This document shows, piece by piece, positions 51,715-60,672 of a DNA stretch of 64,000 nt (the first letter of the stretch is position 1; the number at the start of each line of letters is the position of its first letter). The stretch lies in assembly GCF_033843645.1 (NCBI RefSeq), contig NZ_JAWXVZ010000004.1:335953-399952 (forward strand), in the 5' to 3' direction. The notes below the pieces were generated by a model. That model worked only from the letters and a program-made list of their open reading frames with translations. It made no database searches and was not told the origin of the DNA. The DNA comes from Pseudovibrio zosterae. Lineage in GTDB: Bacteria; Pseudomonadota; Alphaproteobacteria; Rhizobiales; Stappiaceae. Position numbers and translations under genes: made by a program.

Positions 51715-53379
51715 ATGAGTGAGTATTTCAAGACCCATCAGGAAACCCTGACCGCCGCCTGTGACGCGCTGCGCAAACGTGACTTCTGGTCGGCCTATCC
51801 GGAATCACCGAGCCCTCGCGTTTATGGGGAGACTGCAAAGGACGACGGAGAAGTTGCCTTCAAGGACCTCTTGGGAAAAACCTTTTCAATTGAGGGACAT
51901 CCGGGCACAGACACAGTTGGCAAAGAGGTGTCCCCCTATGGTCTGGCGTTAGATATCAAGTACCCGTCGGCCACCGTTGACGAGTTGATCCTGGCCTCGA
52001 AGGCCGCAGGAAAAGCTTGGCGTAAAGCCACAATCGAAGCGCGAGTTGGCGTCTGCCTTGAAATCCTGCACCGCATCAATCGTCGCTCTTTCGAGATGGC
52101 CAATGCAGTGATGCATACAACCGGCCAAGCTTTCATGATGGCGTTTCAAGCGGGAGGCCCGCACGCGCAGGACCGTGGTCTGGAAGCGGTTGCCTACGCC
52201 TTCGATGAAATGACGAAGACACCGGGCTCGGCAACTTGGACCAAACCGCAGGGCAAACACGACCCGATTGTCATGGAAAAATCCTTCCGGGTAATACCAA
52301 GAGGCATTGCGCTCACCATTGGCTGTGCGACTTTCCCAACCTGGAATGGCTACCCAGGCATCTTTGCCAGCCTTGCAACTGGCAACACGGTCATTGTCAA
52401 GCCACATCCGATGGCAATCCTGCCGCTAGCGCTTACAATCAAGATCGGCCGCGAGGTTTTGGCAGAGGCAGGCTTCGACCCGAACGTGCTGCTGCTGGCT
52501 GCAGATGAGCCCGGCGCAGAAAAAACCAAGGACTTGGTTACCAACGCGGACATCAACATCATCGACTTCACAGGCTCCAACGCGTTTGGCAAGTGGGTTC
52601 GCGACAACGCCCCGGAAAACACGCAGGTCTACACCGAGGAAGCCGGCGTCAACTCCATCGTTGTGTCCTCGACAGATAACTTCAAGGGTATGTGCTCCAA
52701 CATCGGCTTCTCCCTCTCTCTGTACAGTGGTCAGATGTGCACAGCGCCGCAGGCGATTTGGGTGCCACGAGACGGAATTGAAACGGATCAGGGACACAAG
52801 TCCTTTGAGCAGGTAGCTGAAGGCATCAAGATCTCCGTCGACAAGCTGCTGGGCGATCCCGCCCGTGCTGCCGGAATTTGCGGTGCCATTGTTAATCCCG
52901 CAACGCTGGAGCGCGTCAAGCAAAGCGAAGGTTTGGGTGAGGTGGTACGTCCATCCACCAGCATAGAGGGTCTTGAAGAGGCGCGCACAGCAACGCCGAT
53001 GATCCTCAAGGTCGATGCAGCTCACTCTGAGGCCCATCTGGAAGAACGGTTTGGCCCAATCAGCTTCGTTGTTGCGGTCGACGACACCCAAGATGGAATT
53101 GAGCGTGCAGCCAATGCTGCAAAGACAAAAGGCGCCATCACCGCCGGCATCTACGCCACCGACGAAAGCGTTCTTGATGAAGCCGCAGACGCGTTTGCCG
53201 ATGCGGGCGTCGGCTTGTCCTGCAACCTGACAGGTAGCGTTTTCGTCAACCAGAATGCGGCTTTCAGCGACTATCACGTGAGCGGGGCCAATCCTGCGGG
53301 GAATGCCTGTCTCACAGATTCCGCATTCGTGGCCAATCGCTTCCGCATCACTGCGGTACGCCGCCACAAGGCTGCCTAA
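51715..53379 (+). CDS. paaN: Phenylacetic acid degradation protein PaaN (aldehyde dehydrogenase-like)
   Basis: A 554-residue member of the PaaN group, related to aldehyde dehydrogenases. The N-terminus (HQETLTAACDALRKRDFWSA, YPESPSPRVYGE) is specific to PaaN. The dehydrogenase core includes ALTIGCATFPTWNGYPGIF, a GSNAFGKWV nucleotide loop, and Cys342 in SGQMCTAPQAIW, positioned as a catalytic thiol. Unlike PaaZ there is no C-terminal MaoC hydratase domain (PaaZ is near 680 residues). It probably oxidises the ring-opened semialdehyde to the acid. The ATG follows GGGAGAGA; the promoter region carries two operator-like sites. Confidence 0.92.
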   Translation: MSEYFKTHQETLTAACDALRKRDFWSAYPESPSPRVYGETAKDDGEVAFKDLLGKTFSIEGHPGTDTVGKEVSPYGLALDIKYPSATVDELILASKAAGKAWRKATIEARVGVCLEILHRINRRSFEMANAVMHTTGQAFMMAFQAGGPHAQDRGLEAVAYAFDEMTKTPGSATWTKPQGKHDPIVMEKSFRVIPRGIALTIGCATFPTWNGYPGIFASLATGNTVIVKPHPMAILPLALTIKIGREVLAEAGFDPNVLLLAADEPGAEKTKDLVTNADINIIDFTGSNAFGKWVRDNAPENTQVYTEEAGVNSIVVSSTDNFKGMCSNIGFSLSLYSGQMCTAPQAIWVPRDGIETDQGHKSFEQVAEGIKISVDKLLGDPARAAGICGAIVNPATLERVKQSEGLGEVVRPSTSIEGLEEARTATPMILKVDAAHSEAHLEERFGPISFVVAVDDTQDGIERAANAAKTKGAITAGIYATDESVLDEAADAFADAGVGLSCNLTGSVFVNQNAAFSDYHVSGANPAGNACLTDSAFVANRFRITAVRRHKAA

Positions 53380-53399
53380 CGCAGCAGGAACGACATCAC

Positions 53400-53420
53400 C
53401 CCTCGCCGTCTAGGCGAGGG
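53400..53420 (+). terminator. Hairpin between paaN and the ABC transporter genes
   Basis: An 8-base stem CCCTCGCC / GGCGAGGG with a 5-base loop, without a T tract. It may be a partial terminator or an RNA stability element that sets different levels for paaN and the downstream genes. Confidence 0.5.
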
Positions 53421-53456
53421 TCCATTGGAATTCATGTTAGTTTTGGGAGGAATGAC

Positions 53457-54611
53457 ATGAAACTGAAAGAGGTCTTCAAGACGACCACGCTGGCCGCAGC
53501 AACCGCTGCTATGACCACACTCGCAACCCCAGCCTTCGCCGAGATCCTGATCGGCTCAACCCTTGCCATCACCGGACGCGCTTCGTTCTTGGGCGATCCG
53601 GAGGCCAAGACACTTGCCATGCTGGTGGACGAGGTAAACGCAGCAGGCGGTGTCAACGGCGAACCAATCAAGCTGATCCAGTATGATGATGGCGGTGACC
53701 CCAACAAGGCCCGGACCTTTGCAACTCGGTTGGTAGAAGATGACGAAGTTGTCGCCGTCATTGGCGGCACCACCTCTGGCGCCACCATGGCCATGATCCC
53801 GATTTTCGAGGAAAACGAGATCCCATTTATTTCTCTTGCAGGTGCTGTCGCAATTATTGACCCTGTAAAGAAATGGGTTTTCAAGACCCCGCACACAGAT
53901 CGCATGGCCTGCGAAAAAATCTTTACCGACATGCAGGCCAACGGCATCAGTAAGATTGGCATGATTTCCGGTACCGGCGGCTTTGGCAAGTCCATGCGCG
54001 GCCAATGCCTTGATGTTGCAGGTAATTACCAAATCGAAGTGGTAGCCGATGAAACCTATGGCCCGTCAGATTCCGACATGACACCGCAGCTGACGAACAT
54101 CAAGAACGCAGAAGGCATTCAGGCCGTGGTCAATCCCGGATTTGGTCAAGGCCCGGCCATTGTAACGCGCAACTATCGCCAGCTCGGCATTGACCTGCCG
54201 CTCTACCAGTCACACGGTGTCGCATCCAAGAGCTTCATTGAACTGGCGGGCGACGCTGCAGAGGGCGTTCGTCTGCCAGCGGCCGCTCTGCTCGTCGCAT
54301 CGGATCTCGCAGATGATGATCCACAAAAGCCGGTCGTCACCGGATACATCGAAGCTTATGAAGCCGCGACCGGTGAACCAGTATCCACCTTCGGCGGGCA
54401 TGCATACGACGCCTTCAAAATGCTTGTTGCCGCAATGGAGACTGCAGGCTCTTCTGATCCTGAAGCGGTCCGGGACGCCTTGGAGAACACCCGTGGCTTC
54501 GTTGGCACTGGCGGCGTGGTCAACATGTCCGCAGAAGACCACCTTGGCCTTGATCTTTCCGCATTCAAGATGCTGGAGATCCGCGATGGCAACTGGACCA
54601 TCGTTGAGTAA
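53457..54611 (+). CDS. Branched-chain-type ABC transporter substrate-binding protein (LivJ/LivK family)
   Basis: Periplasmic receptor of a HAAT-family ABC importer. The signal peptide is clear: a basic start MKLKEVFK, a hydrophobic Ala/Thr-rich stretch, and cleavage after AFA at residue 28. The mature part has the peripla_BP_6 pattern: GSTLAITGRASFLG, VNAAGGVNGEPIKLI, ARTFATRLVEDDEVVAVIGG and SGTGGFGKSM. The 384 residues are normal. GGGAGGAA precedes the ATG. It heads a full livJHMGF-type set placed between paaN and a beta-oxidation fusion gene, so uptake of phenylacetate or a related aromatic acid is more likely than amino acids; that is inference from position. Confidence 0.92.
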   Translation: MKLKEVFKTTTLAAATAAMTTLATPAFAEILIGSTLAITGRASFLGDPEAKTLAMLVDEVNAAGGVNGEPIKLIQYDDGGDPNKARTFATRLVEDDEVVAVIGGTTSGATMAMIPIFEENEIPFISLAGAVAIIDPVKKWVFKTPHTDRMACEKIFTDMQANGISKIGMISGTGGFGKSMRGQCLDVAGNYQIEVVADETYGPSDSDMTPQLTNIKNAEGIQAVVNPGFGQGPAIVTRNYRQLGIDLPLYQSHGVASKSFIELAGDAAEGVRLPAAALLVASDLADDDPQKPVVTGYIEAYEAATGEPVSTFGGHAYDAFKMLVAAMETAGSSDPEAVRDALENTRGFVGTGGVVNMSAEDHLGLDLSAFKMLEIRDGNWTIVE

Positions 54612-54704
54612 ATGCGCAAGCAGCGGAGGGTTTCGGCCTTCCGCCGCTCGCTGCGACGCATGAATGCTTCGGTAAATTCAAAACTTTGAAAAGGCTTGGG
54701 CGAC

Positions 54705-55583
54705 ATGTCCGAATTGCTGCAGTTCGTGTTCTCAGGGCTGACGGTCGGCGCAGTTTATGCGCTCGTCGCTCTCGGCTTCACGATCATCTACAACGCCTCT
54801 GAGGTTGTGAACTTCTCACAAGGGGAGTTCGTGATGCTTGGTGGAATGTTGACCGTCTTCATTTTTGAGGCAGGCCTGCCCCTGTGGGGCGCTGCCTTTC
54901 TCGCCATCTTCATCACTGCACTCGTTGGAGTTTTCTTGAACAAGCTGGCCATCGAGCCAGCTCGCGGTGCATCCGTCGTTAACTTGATTATCATCACAAT
55001 CGGCGCATCCATCTTCCTGCGCGGCCTCGCTCAGATCATTTTCGATAAGCAGCTGCACCGCTATCCATCCTTCTCAGGGGATGACCCGCTCCACATTGCG
55101 GGCGCAACGCTGCTTCCCCAGAGCATCTGGGTCATGTTTGGTGCCGCCTTTGTTTTTGCGGGCCTCTATGCCTTCTTCACAAGAACCCTCACCGGCAAAG
55201 CCATCCTTGCAACGGCCAACAACCGCCTCGCCGCGCGTCTGGTGGGCATCAATACCAATTTCATCATGGCACTAAGCTTCGGCCTGTCCGCTGCAGTTGG
55301 GGCTACAGCGGGGGTTCTTGTCACCCCGATCACGCTCACCAGCTACGACATCGGCGTTATGCTGGCTTTGAAAGGTTTCGCGGCTGCCATGCTCGGCGGC
55401 ATGGGCAATCCCTTCGGAGCGCTGGTCGGAGGCTTGCTCATTGGCCTCATTGAGGCAACGACAGCCGGGTACCTGACCTCAGAGTACAAGGACGCAGCTG
55501 CCTTTATTGTGATCCTGCTAACCTTATTCGTCATGCCGCAAGGCCTGTTCGGTGCAAAATCCATGGAGCGGGTGGAAACATGA
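54705..55583 (+). CDS. livH: ABC transporter permease LivH
   Basis: First membrane subunit of the HAAT importer, 292 residues with about eight helices. Family signatures include VGAVYALVALGFTIIYNAS near the N-terminus, VVNFSQGEFVMLGG, and GGMGNPFGALVGGLLIGLIE. A TTG start at 54696 is possible, but the ATG at 54705 is more plausible. Overlaps livM by 4 bases. Confidence 0.94.
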   Translation: MSELLQFVFSGLTVGAVYALVALGFTIIYNASEVVNFSQGEFVMLGGMLTVFIFEAGLPLWGAAFLAIFITALVGVFLNKLAIEPARGASVVNLIIITIGASIFLRGLAQIIFDKQLHRYPSFSGDDPLHIAGATLLPQSIWVMFGAAFVFAGLYAFFTRTLTGKAILATANNRLAARLVGINTNFIMALSFGLSAAVGATAGVLVTPITLTSYDIGVMLALKGFAAAMLGGMGNPFGALVGGLLIGLIEATTAGYLTSEYKDAAAFIVILLTLFVMPQGLFGAKSMERVET

Positions 55584-56548
55584 CAGCCTATCTGCCACCG
55601 CGGGTGCGTGCACTCATCATTCTGACGATCCTGATCGCACTGGCACCCATGTTGTTCCCCTCATCGTTCTACTATCGGGTGGGCACACTCATCTTCATCA
55701 ACTCCATCGCTGTCATAGGCCTCGTCATCCTCATCGGTTATGCGGGCCAGATCAGCTTGGGTCACGCCGGGTTTTCAGGAATAGGGGCATATGCCTGCGC
55801 CTTGGGGCCAGTCCATTTAGGCCTCCACCCCTTCGCAAGCCTTTTTCTAGGTGCTGTTGTTTCAGCATTGCTTGCGTGGTTTGTCGGCCGCCCCATCTTG
55901 CGCCTCAAAGGGCATTATCTGGCAGTCGCGACACTCGGGCTTGGAATGCTCATATCCATGGTCCTGACCAACGAAACTCAACTCACCGGCGGACCTGATG
56001 GCATGGCCGTTGAAGGCCTCGGTCTGGCCAAGGCTGTCAGAGAAACGCTCGGTTTCAAGGTAAAGACCTCAGTTGTATGGTACTGGTTCGGAGGGGGGAT
56101 GCTGCTCATTGGGGCATGGCTCGCCTTGAACCTTTACAACAGCCCTACCGGTCGTGTGCTACGTTCTCTACACGACTCCGAGATTGCCGCCAAAACCGTT
56201 GGCGCGGATGTGGCCAGATACAAACTTGTCGCTTTCGTGATCTCGGCAGCATACGCCTCTGTAGCAGGTTCCCTTTTGGCGCTGTTCAATCGGTTCATCA
56301 CCCCAGATATTGCAAGCTTCCTGCATTCCGTAGAGCTGGTCACCATGACGGTCTTAGGCGGCGCGGGTTCGGTGCTGGGTGGCATCGCCGGGGCAACCTT
56401 GCTCACCGCCCTGCCGCAAGTGCTCACCATGTTCCATGAGTACGAGCATGTCATGCTTGGGTTGATCATGATGCTGGTCATGATCTTCATGCGCGACGGC
56501 CTGTTGCCCACCCTGCGCAAACTCATGCTCCGGAGGGCAATTCCATGA
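55580..56548 (+). CDS. livM: ABC transporter permease LivM
   Basis: Second membrane subunit, 322 residues with about nine helices. The LivM marks are present: LVILIGYAGQISLGHAGFSG, LRLKGHYLAVATLGLGMLI, LTGGPDGM and VLGGAGSVLGGIAGATLLT. Starts in an ATGA overlap with livH and ends in an ATGA overlap with livG. Confidence 0.95.
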   Translation: MTAYLPPRVRALIILTILIALAPMLFPSSFYYRVGTLIFINSIAVIGLVILIGYAGQISLGHAGFSGIGAYACALGPVHLGLHPFASLFLGAVVSALLAWFVGRPILRLKGHYLAVATLGLGMLISMVLTNETQLTGGPDGMAVEGLGLAKAVRETLGFKVKTSVVWYWFGGGMLLIGAWLALNLYNSPTGRVLRSLHDSEIAAKTVGADVARYKLVAFVISAAYASVAGSLLALFNRFITPDIASFLHSVELVTMTVLGGAGSVLGGIAGATLLTALPQVLTMFHEYEHVMLGLIMMLVMIFMRDGLLPTLRKLMLRRAIP

Positions 56549-57333
56549 CCCTTTTGAGCGTTAGAGGCCTTGGCATCGATTTTGGCGGCATAACCGCTGT
56601 AAACGCGCTCGACTTCGACGTGCAGCCCGGCGAAATCGTCTCCATCATCGGTCCAAATGGCGCAGGCAAGACCACCCTGTTCAACATGATCTCCGGCATC
56701 TACCAGCCCAGCCGAGGGCACGTCGTGCTGGAAGGTCGGGACGTCACGGACATGGAGCCGCACAAGCTGGCCGAACGAGGCATGTCGCGCACCTTCCAGA
56801 ACCTCCAGAGCTTTGATCAGATGACCGCCCTGGAGAACGTTATGGTCGGATGTCACATGTCGGAGCGCAGCCCCATCTGGGCGGATCTTCTGCGCCTACC
56901 CTCCAGCAGTCGGCGCAACCGGCAAACACAAGAAAAAGCCATGGCGCTGCTGGAACGCGTTCACTTGGTAAAGGCAGCACACATGGAAGCATCTTCCTTG
57001 TCATACGGTGCCCTCAAGCGCATCGACATTGCACGTGCGTTGGCTTGCGACCCGAGAATCTTGTTGCTGGACGAGCCCGCAGCCGGATGTAACGCCGTGG
57101 AAACGGAAGAGATCGACGAGCTGATCGCTGAGATAGCCAAGGAAGGTGTCGCGATTTTACTGGTTGAGCACGACATGAAACTGGTGATGAAAATCTCCGA
57201 CCACGTCATCGCGCTCAACTACGGAGAAAAACTCGCAGAAGGTAAGCCTTCGGAAATCAGCCGTGACCCAAAGGTGGTGGAGGCTTATCTTGGTAGCCAC
57301 GGAGGAAAGGAGGCCGCTCATGCTCTCGGTTGA
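56545..57333 (+). CDS. livG: ABC transporter ATP-binding protein LivG
   Basis: First ATPase subunit of the importer, 262 residues. Walker A GPNGAGKTT (about residues 37-45), the LivG-specific EPHKLAERGMSRTFQNLQSF segment, the signature LSYGALKRIDIARAL (YGALKR in place of the usual GG(Q/E)), and Walker B ILLLDEPAAG are all visible. It overlaps livM by 4 bases and livF by 14. Confidence 0.95.
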   Translation: MTLLSVRGLGIDFGGITAVNALDFDVQPGEIVSIIGPNGAGKTTLFNMISGIYQPSRGHVVLEGRDVTDMEPHKLAERGMSRTFQNLQSFDQMTALENVMVGCHMSERSPIWADLLRLPSSSRRNRQTQEKAMALLERVHLVKAAHMEASSLSYGALKRIDIARALACDPRILLLDEPAAGCNAVETEEIDELIAEIAKEGVAILLVEHDMKLVMKISDHVIALNYGEKLAEGKPSEISRDPKVVEAYLGSHGGKEAAHALG

Positions 57334-58021
57334 AGGCCTTCGTTCCAAGTATGGCCGCATCGAGGTGTTGCACGGCATCACACTCGAGGTTCACTCTGGC
57401 GAGATCGTTACCCTTGTCGGAGCCAATGGCGCGGGCAAGACCACGCTGCTCCGGTGTTTGTCCGGCGTGCAACCGGTTTCCCAAGGTACAATTCATTTTC
57501 GGGGGGAGAACCTGACGGGCACAGCGCCTCATACCCGCGTTTGTCAGGGCCTGCTGCAATCGCCTGAGGGACGTCAGATATTCACCAATCTGTCGGTTGA
57601 AGAAAACCTGCGCCTTGGGGCCTATCGTTACCGCGATGAGCGGGTTGAGAAAGACATGCAGGAAGCCTACGCGTTGTTTCCGATCCTGAAGGAAAAACGC
57701 AACTTGCCTGCAGGTGGCCTTTCCGGTGGGCAACAGCAGATGCTTGCCATTGCGCGCGCTTTGATGGGCCGCCCCATTTGTCTGCTTCTGGATGAGCCAA
57801 GCCTCGGCCTCGCGCCCATCCTCGTCGATCAGATCCTCGATACTGTAAAAAGCCTCAAGGAAATGGGTGTCACCGTCTTCGTGGTGGAGCAAAACGCCTT
57901 TGCCGCCTTGTCCATCGCGGACCGGGGCTACGTGATGGAAACCGGCCAGATCATCATGGCGGCTCCAGCACAGGACCTCCTTGCAGATGACCGTGTTCGC
58001 GAGGCGTATCTGGGTGTCTAA
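57320..58021 (+). CDS. livF: ABC transporter ATP-binding protein LivF
   Basis: Second ATPase subunit, 233 residues. Walker A GANGAGKTT, the LivF segment LLQSPEGRQIFTNLSVEENL, the signature LSGGQQQMLAIARAL and Walker B LLLDEPSLGLAP are present. The ATG at 57320 is chosen because AAAGGAGG lies 6 bases before it, inside the end of livG; the frame is open earlier but without family sequence. Confidence 0.95.
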   Translation: MLSVEGLRSKYGRIEVLHGITLEVHSGEIVTLVGANGAGKTTLLRCLSGVQPVSQGTIHFRGENLTGTAPHTRVCQGLLQSPEGRQIFTNLSVEENLRLGAYRYRDERVEKDMQEAYALFPILKEKRNLPAGGLSGGQQQMLAIARALMGRPICLLLDEPSLGLAPILVDQILDTVKSLKEMGVTVFVVEQNAFAALSIADRGYVMETGQIIMAAPAQDLLADDRVREAYLGV

Positions 58022-58037
58022 TTCAATGAAGGAAGCA

Positions 58038-60098
58038 ATGTCTGTAACCGTTGAGATCAAAGACGCAATCGCTGTGGTGCGCGTCAACAACCCACCTGTC
58101 AACGCCCTGTCCCATGCTGTCAGACAAGGCCTTCTCGCCGCGGTGCACAAGGTTGAGACAGCAGAAAACGTAAAGGCGGCCCTGCTCATCTGCGAAGGCC
58201 GAACGTTCATTGCTGGCGCAGATGTGCGCGAATTCAACAAGCCTGCCCAAGAGCCAAGTTTGCCACAGGTGATTGATGCCATTGAAGCCTGCCCCAAACC
58301 CTGGGTCGCTGCCATTCACGGCAGCGCTCTGGGAGGTGGATTTGAAGTGGCTCTTGGCTGCCATTACCGCATCGCGGACCGCAGCGCCAAAGTTGGCCTT
58401 CCGGAAGTTACTCTTGGCCTCATTCCAGGCGCTGGAGGCACTGTCCGCCTTCCACGCCTCACCCCCATCTCTACCGCCTTGGAAATGATTACCACTGGAA
58501 AACCAGTCGCAGCCGAACAGGCCAAGGCCTTGGGCATTCTAGACGCCCTCATCACGGGCGATCTTCTTGAAACGGCACAGGCTTTCACCCGGGGGATTAT
58601 CGAACACCCTCGCCCTCTTGCCACTCGAGACCGGACACTGCCGCAGGCCGCGCCGCCCCCTCAGTTCTGGGAAAGCGCATCGGCGGTGCTGACGAAGAAG
58701 GCCAAAGGACAAAAGTCACCTCTGGTTGCCTTGGAAGCAGTGAAAAACGCTGTGGAGCTAACTTTTGAAGAGAGCTACGCCAGAGAACGGGAATTGTTTC
58801 TGCAACTGCGCACCTCAGATCAGGCCAAAGCCCTGCGTCACGTCTTTTTTGCAGAACGCGCCTCTTCCAAGCTTGAGGGGCTCGCCGACATCCGCCCCCG
58901 CCCGGTTGAGAAGGTTGCTATCATTGGCGGCGGCACCATGGGAGCAGGCATTGCCCTTTGCTTCATAAATGCGGGTTTCGAAGTCACGCTGGTAGAAAGA
59001 GACCAGCCCAGCCTCGAAGCCGGTGCTGACCGCATAAGAGGCCTCCTTCAGGCAAGTGCAAAACGCGGCCTCATTACTGAAGAAGCTGCCGAAGAAAAAA
59101 TCAGCAGTCTGCACCAAACCACCGACTACACCGATCTGGCAGAGATAGACCTCGCAATCGAGGCTGTATTTGAAAACATGGCCATCAAGAAACAGGTGTT
59201 CCAGGCACTGGACCAAGCATTGAAGCCAAATGCCATTTTGGCGACCAACACCTCCTATCTGGATGTCAACGAAATCGCCCGTACCACGGATCGCCCAAGT
59301 GATGTGATCGGCCTGCACTTTTTCAGCCCCGCGCATATCATGAAGCTGCTGGAAATCGTCGAGGCTGCGCCTACCGCCCCAGATGTGCTCGCCACAGGTT
59401 TTGCGCTGGCCAAACGTCTGGGCAAAATTGGCATTCGCTCGGGTGTGTGCGACGGGTTCATAGGCAACCGCATTCTGAAGGTCTACCGCAAACATTCCGA
59501 ACGACTGCTTTTGGAGGGCGCCACACCCCACCAGGTTGACAGCGCCATGCGCGCCTTTGGCCTCGCAATGGGTCCATTCGAAATGCAAGATCTTGCAGGC
59601 CTCGATATTGCTGCCGCACAGCGCACCGCTGCCCGGGAGCAGGGACAGGATGTGTTCGCCCCTATCTCAGACCGGCTGTGTGCCCTTGAGCGCTTCGGCC
59701 AGAAGCGCAGCAAGGGCTGGTATGTCTATCAAGAGGGGGCACGCGCGCCCATTGAAGATGAGGAGGTCAACGCCCTTATCCGAGAGATCGCAAACGAGTT
59801 GGGCACCCCGCAGCAAAGCCGCTCAGAACAGCAAATTCAGCAAGCAATACTGCTGCCCATGATCAATGAGGCTTGCTTTATTCTCGAAGAAGGCATTGCC
59901 GCCCGTCCGCTTGACATCGACTTGGTGGAGATCCACGGCTACGGCTTCCCCCGCTGGCGCGGCGGCTTGATGCATTATGCGGATACCATCGGCACCAAAA
60001 CCATCCTAAAGGCGCTTCAGACCATGGACGGCGTTGAACCAAGCCCTCTGCTTGAACGTCTGGCAACCACCAGCAGGTCCTTCGCCGATCTCGACTAG
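58038..60098 (+). CDS. Enoyl-CoA hydratase / 3-hydroxyacyl-CoA dehydrogenase fusion (FadJ type)
   Basis: Bifunctional beta-oxidation enzyme, 686 residues. The N-terminal crotonase half has AGADVREF, HGSALGGGFEVALGCHYR and GLPEVTLGLIPGAGGTVRLP with the hydratase glutamates. The C-terminal half starts with the Rossmann motif VAIIGGGTMGAGIALCF (near residue 294) and has GLHFFSPAHIMKLLEIVEA with the catalytic histidine, ending in a second dehydrogenase C-domain. It can supply both the PaaF-like hydratase and the PaaH-like dehydrogenase steps of phenylacetate degradation, neither of which has a separate gene here. The ATG at 58038 is preceded by AAGGAAG; an ATG at 58026 is also possible. It follows livF by 16 bases. 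Confidence 0.92.
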   Translation: MSVTVEIKDAIAVVRVNNPPVNALSHAVRQGLLAAVHKVETAENVKAALLICEGRTFIAGADVREFNKPAQEPSLPQVIDAIEACPKPWVAAIHGSALGGGFEVALGCHYRIADRSAKVGLPEVTLGLIPGAGGTVRLPRLTPISTALEMITTGKPVAAEQAKALGILDALITGDLLETAQAFTRGIIEHPRPLATRDRTLPQAAPPPQFWESASAVLTKKAKGQKSPLVALEAVKNAVELTFEESYARERELFLQLRTSDQAKALRHVFFAERASSKLEGLADIRPRPVEKVAIIGGGTMGAGIALCFINAGFEVTLVERDQPSLEAGADRIRGLLQASAKRGLITEEAAEEKISSLHQTTDYTDLAEIDLAIEAVFENMAIKKQVFQALDQALKPNAILATNTSYLDVNEIARTTDRPSDVIGLHFFSPAHIMKLLEIVEAAPTAPDVLATGFALAKRLGKIGIRSGVCDGFIGNRILKVYRKHSERLLLEGATPHQVDSAMRAFGLAMGPFEMQDLAGLDIAAAQRTAAREQGQDVFAPISDRLCALERFGQKRSKGWYVYQEGARAPIEDEEVNALIREIANELGTPQQSRSEQQIQQAILLPMINEACFILEEGIAARPLDIDLVEIHGYGFPRWRGGLMHYADTIGTKTILKALQTMDGVEPSPLLERLATTSRSFADLD

Positions 60099-60221
60099 CA
60101 CGCCTTACGCCGAACGCCTGACCCATACCGTTTGCGCGGTGTGGGGTAGCCACGACAAAACGCGGCACCTTGCGCCATTGCTAAGGCTTTAAAATTCTTC
60201 AGTTTTTTAGGAGGAAAAAGC

Positions 60222-60296
60222 TGGCTGGGGTGGTAGGATTCGAACCTACGATACACGGTACCAAAAACCGTTGCCTTACCACTTGGCTACACCCCA
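60222..60296 (-). tRNA. tRNA-Gln (anticodon TTG)
   Basis: On the minus strand the cloverleaf begins TGGGGTGTAGCCAAGTGG and pairs with CACCCCA at the 3' end. The anticodon stem ACGGT/ACCGT encloses TTTTGGT, giving TTG, which reads CAA. The T-loop GGTTCGAATCC is standard and CCA is encoded (60222-60224). Confidence 0.96.
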
Positions 60297-60552
60297 TCGC
60301 TGTGTGGCGCTTTGTATAGCCATCTCGTTTTGATTAGGCAAGCTCTGCCATTTCATTCTTTGTGAGAAACTCGCAATTGGTCCACAGCAGAAATACGCAT
60401 GGCTCATGCCTGCCCTTGCCTGCCTCCACCATCAGAATCTACCGAGCTGCCGCAATCGGTCAGCGGTCTTAGGCAGCTTATCTGTCACTTTCGCGTTCTT
60501 GACGCAAAAAAACGTTTTCATACAATGTAGATAGAAATCGAAAGAAAGATGT

Positions 60553-60629
60553 CGGAGTGTGGCGCAGTCTGGTAGCGCACCTCGTTCGGGACGAGGGGGT
60601 CGGAGGTTCGAATCCTCTCACTCCGACCA
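60553..60629 (+). tRNA. tRNA-Pro (anticodon CGG)
   Basis: The acceptor stem CGGAGTG pairs with CACTCCG; the anticodon stem CCTCG/CGAGG encloses TTCGGGA, giving CGG, which reads CCG. The D-loop (GGTAGCGC) and T-arm GGTTCGAATCC are normal and CCA is encoded (60627-60629). The 77-base length is standard. Confidence 0.97.
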
Positions 60630-60640
60630 CTTATGCCAAC

Positions 60641-60667
60641 AAAAGGCAACCGGCACCGTATAGTTGC
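60641..60667 (-). terminator. Possible terminator of the glycosyltransferase gene
   Basis: On the minus strand GCAAC and GTTGC can pair around a 12-base loop, followed by CTTTT, just after the stop codon of the glycosyltransferase gene. The stem is short; the call is tentative. Confidence 0.4.
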
Positions 60668-60672
60668 ATGAC

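Noticed and set aside
52426..53367. A 313-residue minus-strand frame opposite paaN
   Set aside because: Shadow of a well-supported gene; no family motif and no ribosome site.
58815..59588. A 257-residue minus-strand frame opposite the hydratase/dehydrogenase fusion gene
   Set aside because: Antisense to the Rossmann domain of a recognised enzyme; composition not protein-like.
60222..60629. tRNA pair considered as an attachment site for an integrated element
   Set aside because: No integrase gene and no repeated tRNA 3' end were seen in the window; flanking genes look like ordinary chromosome.
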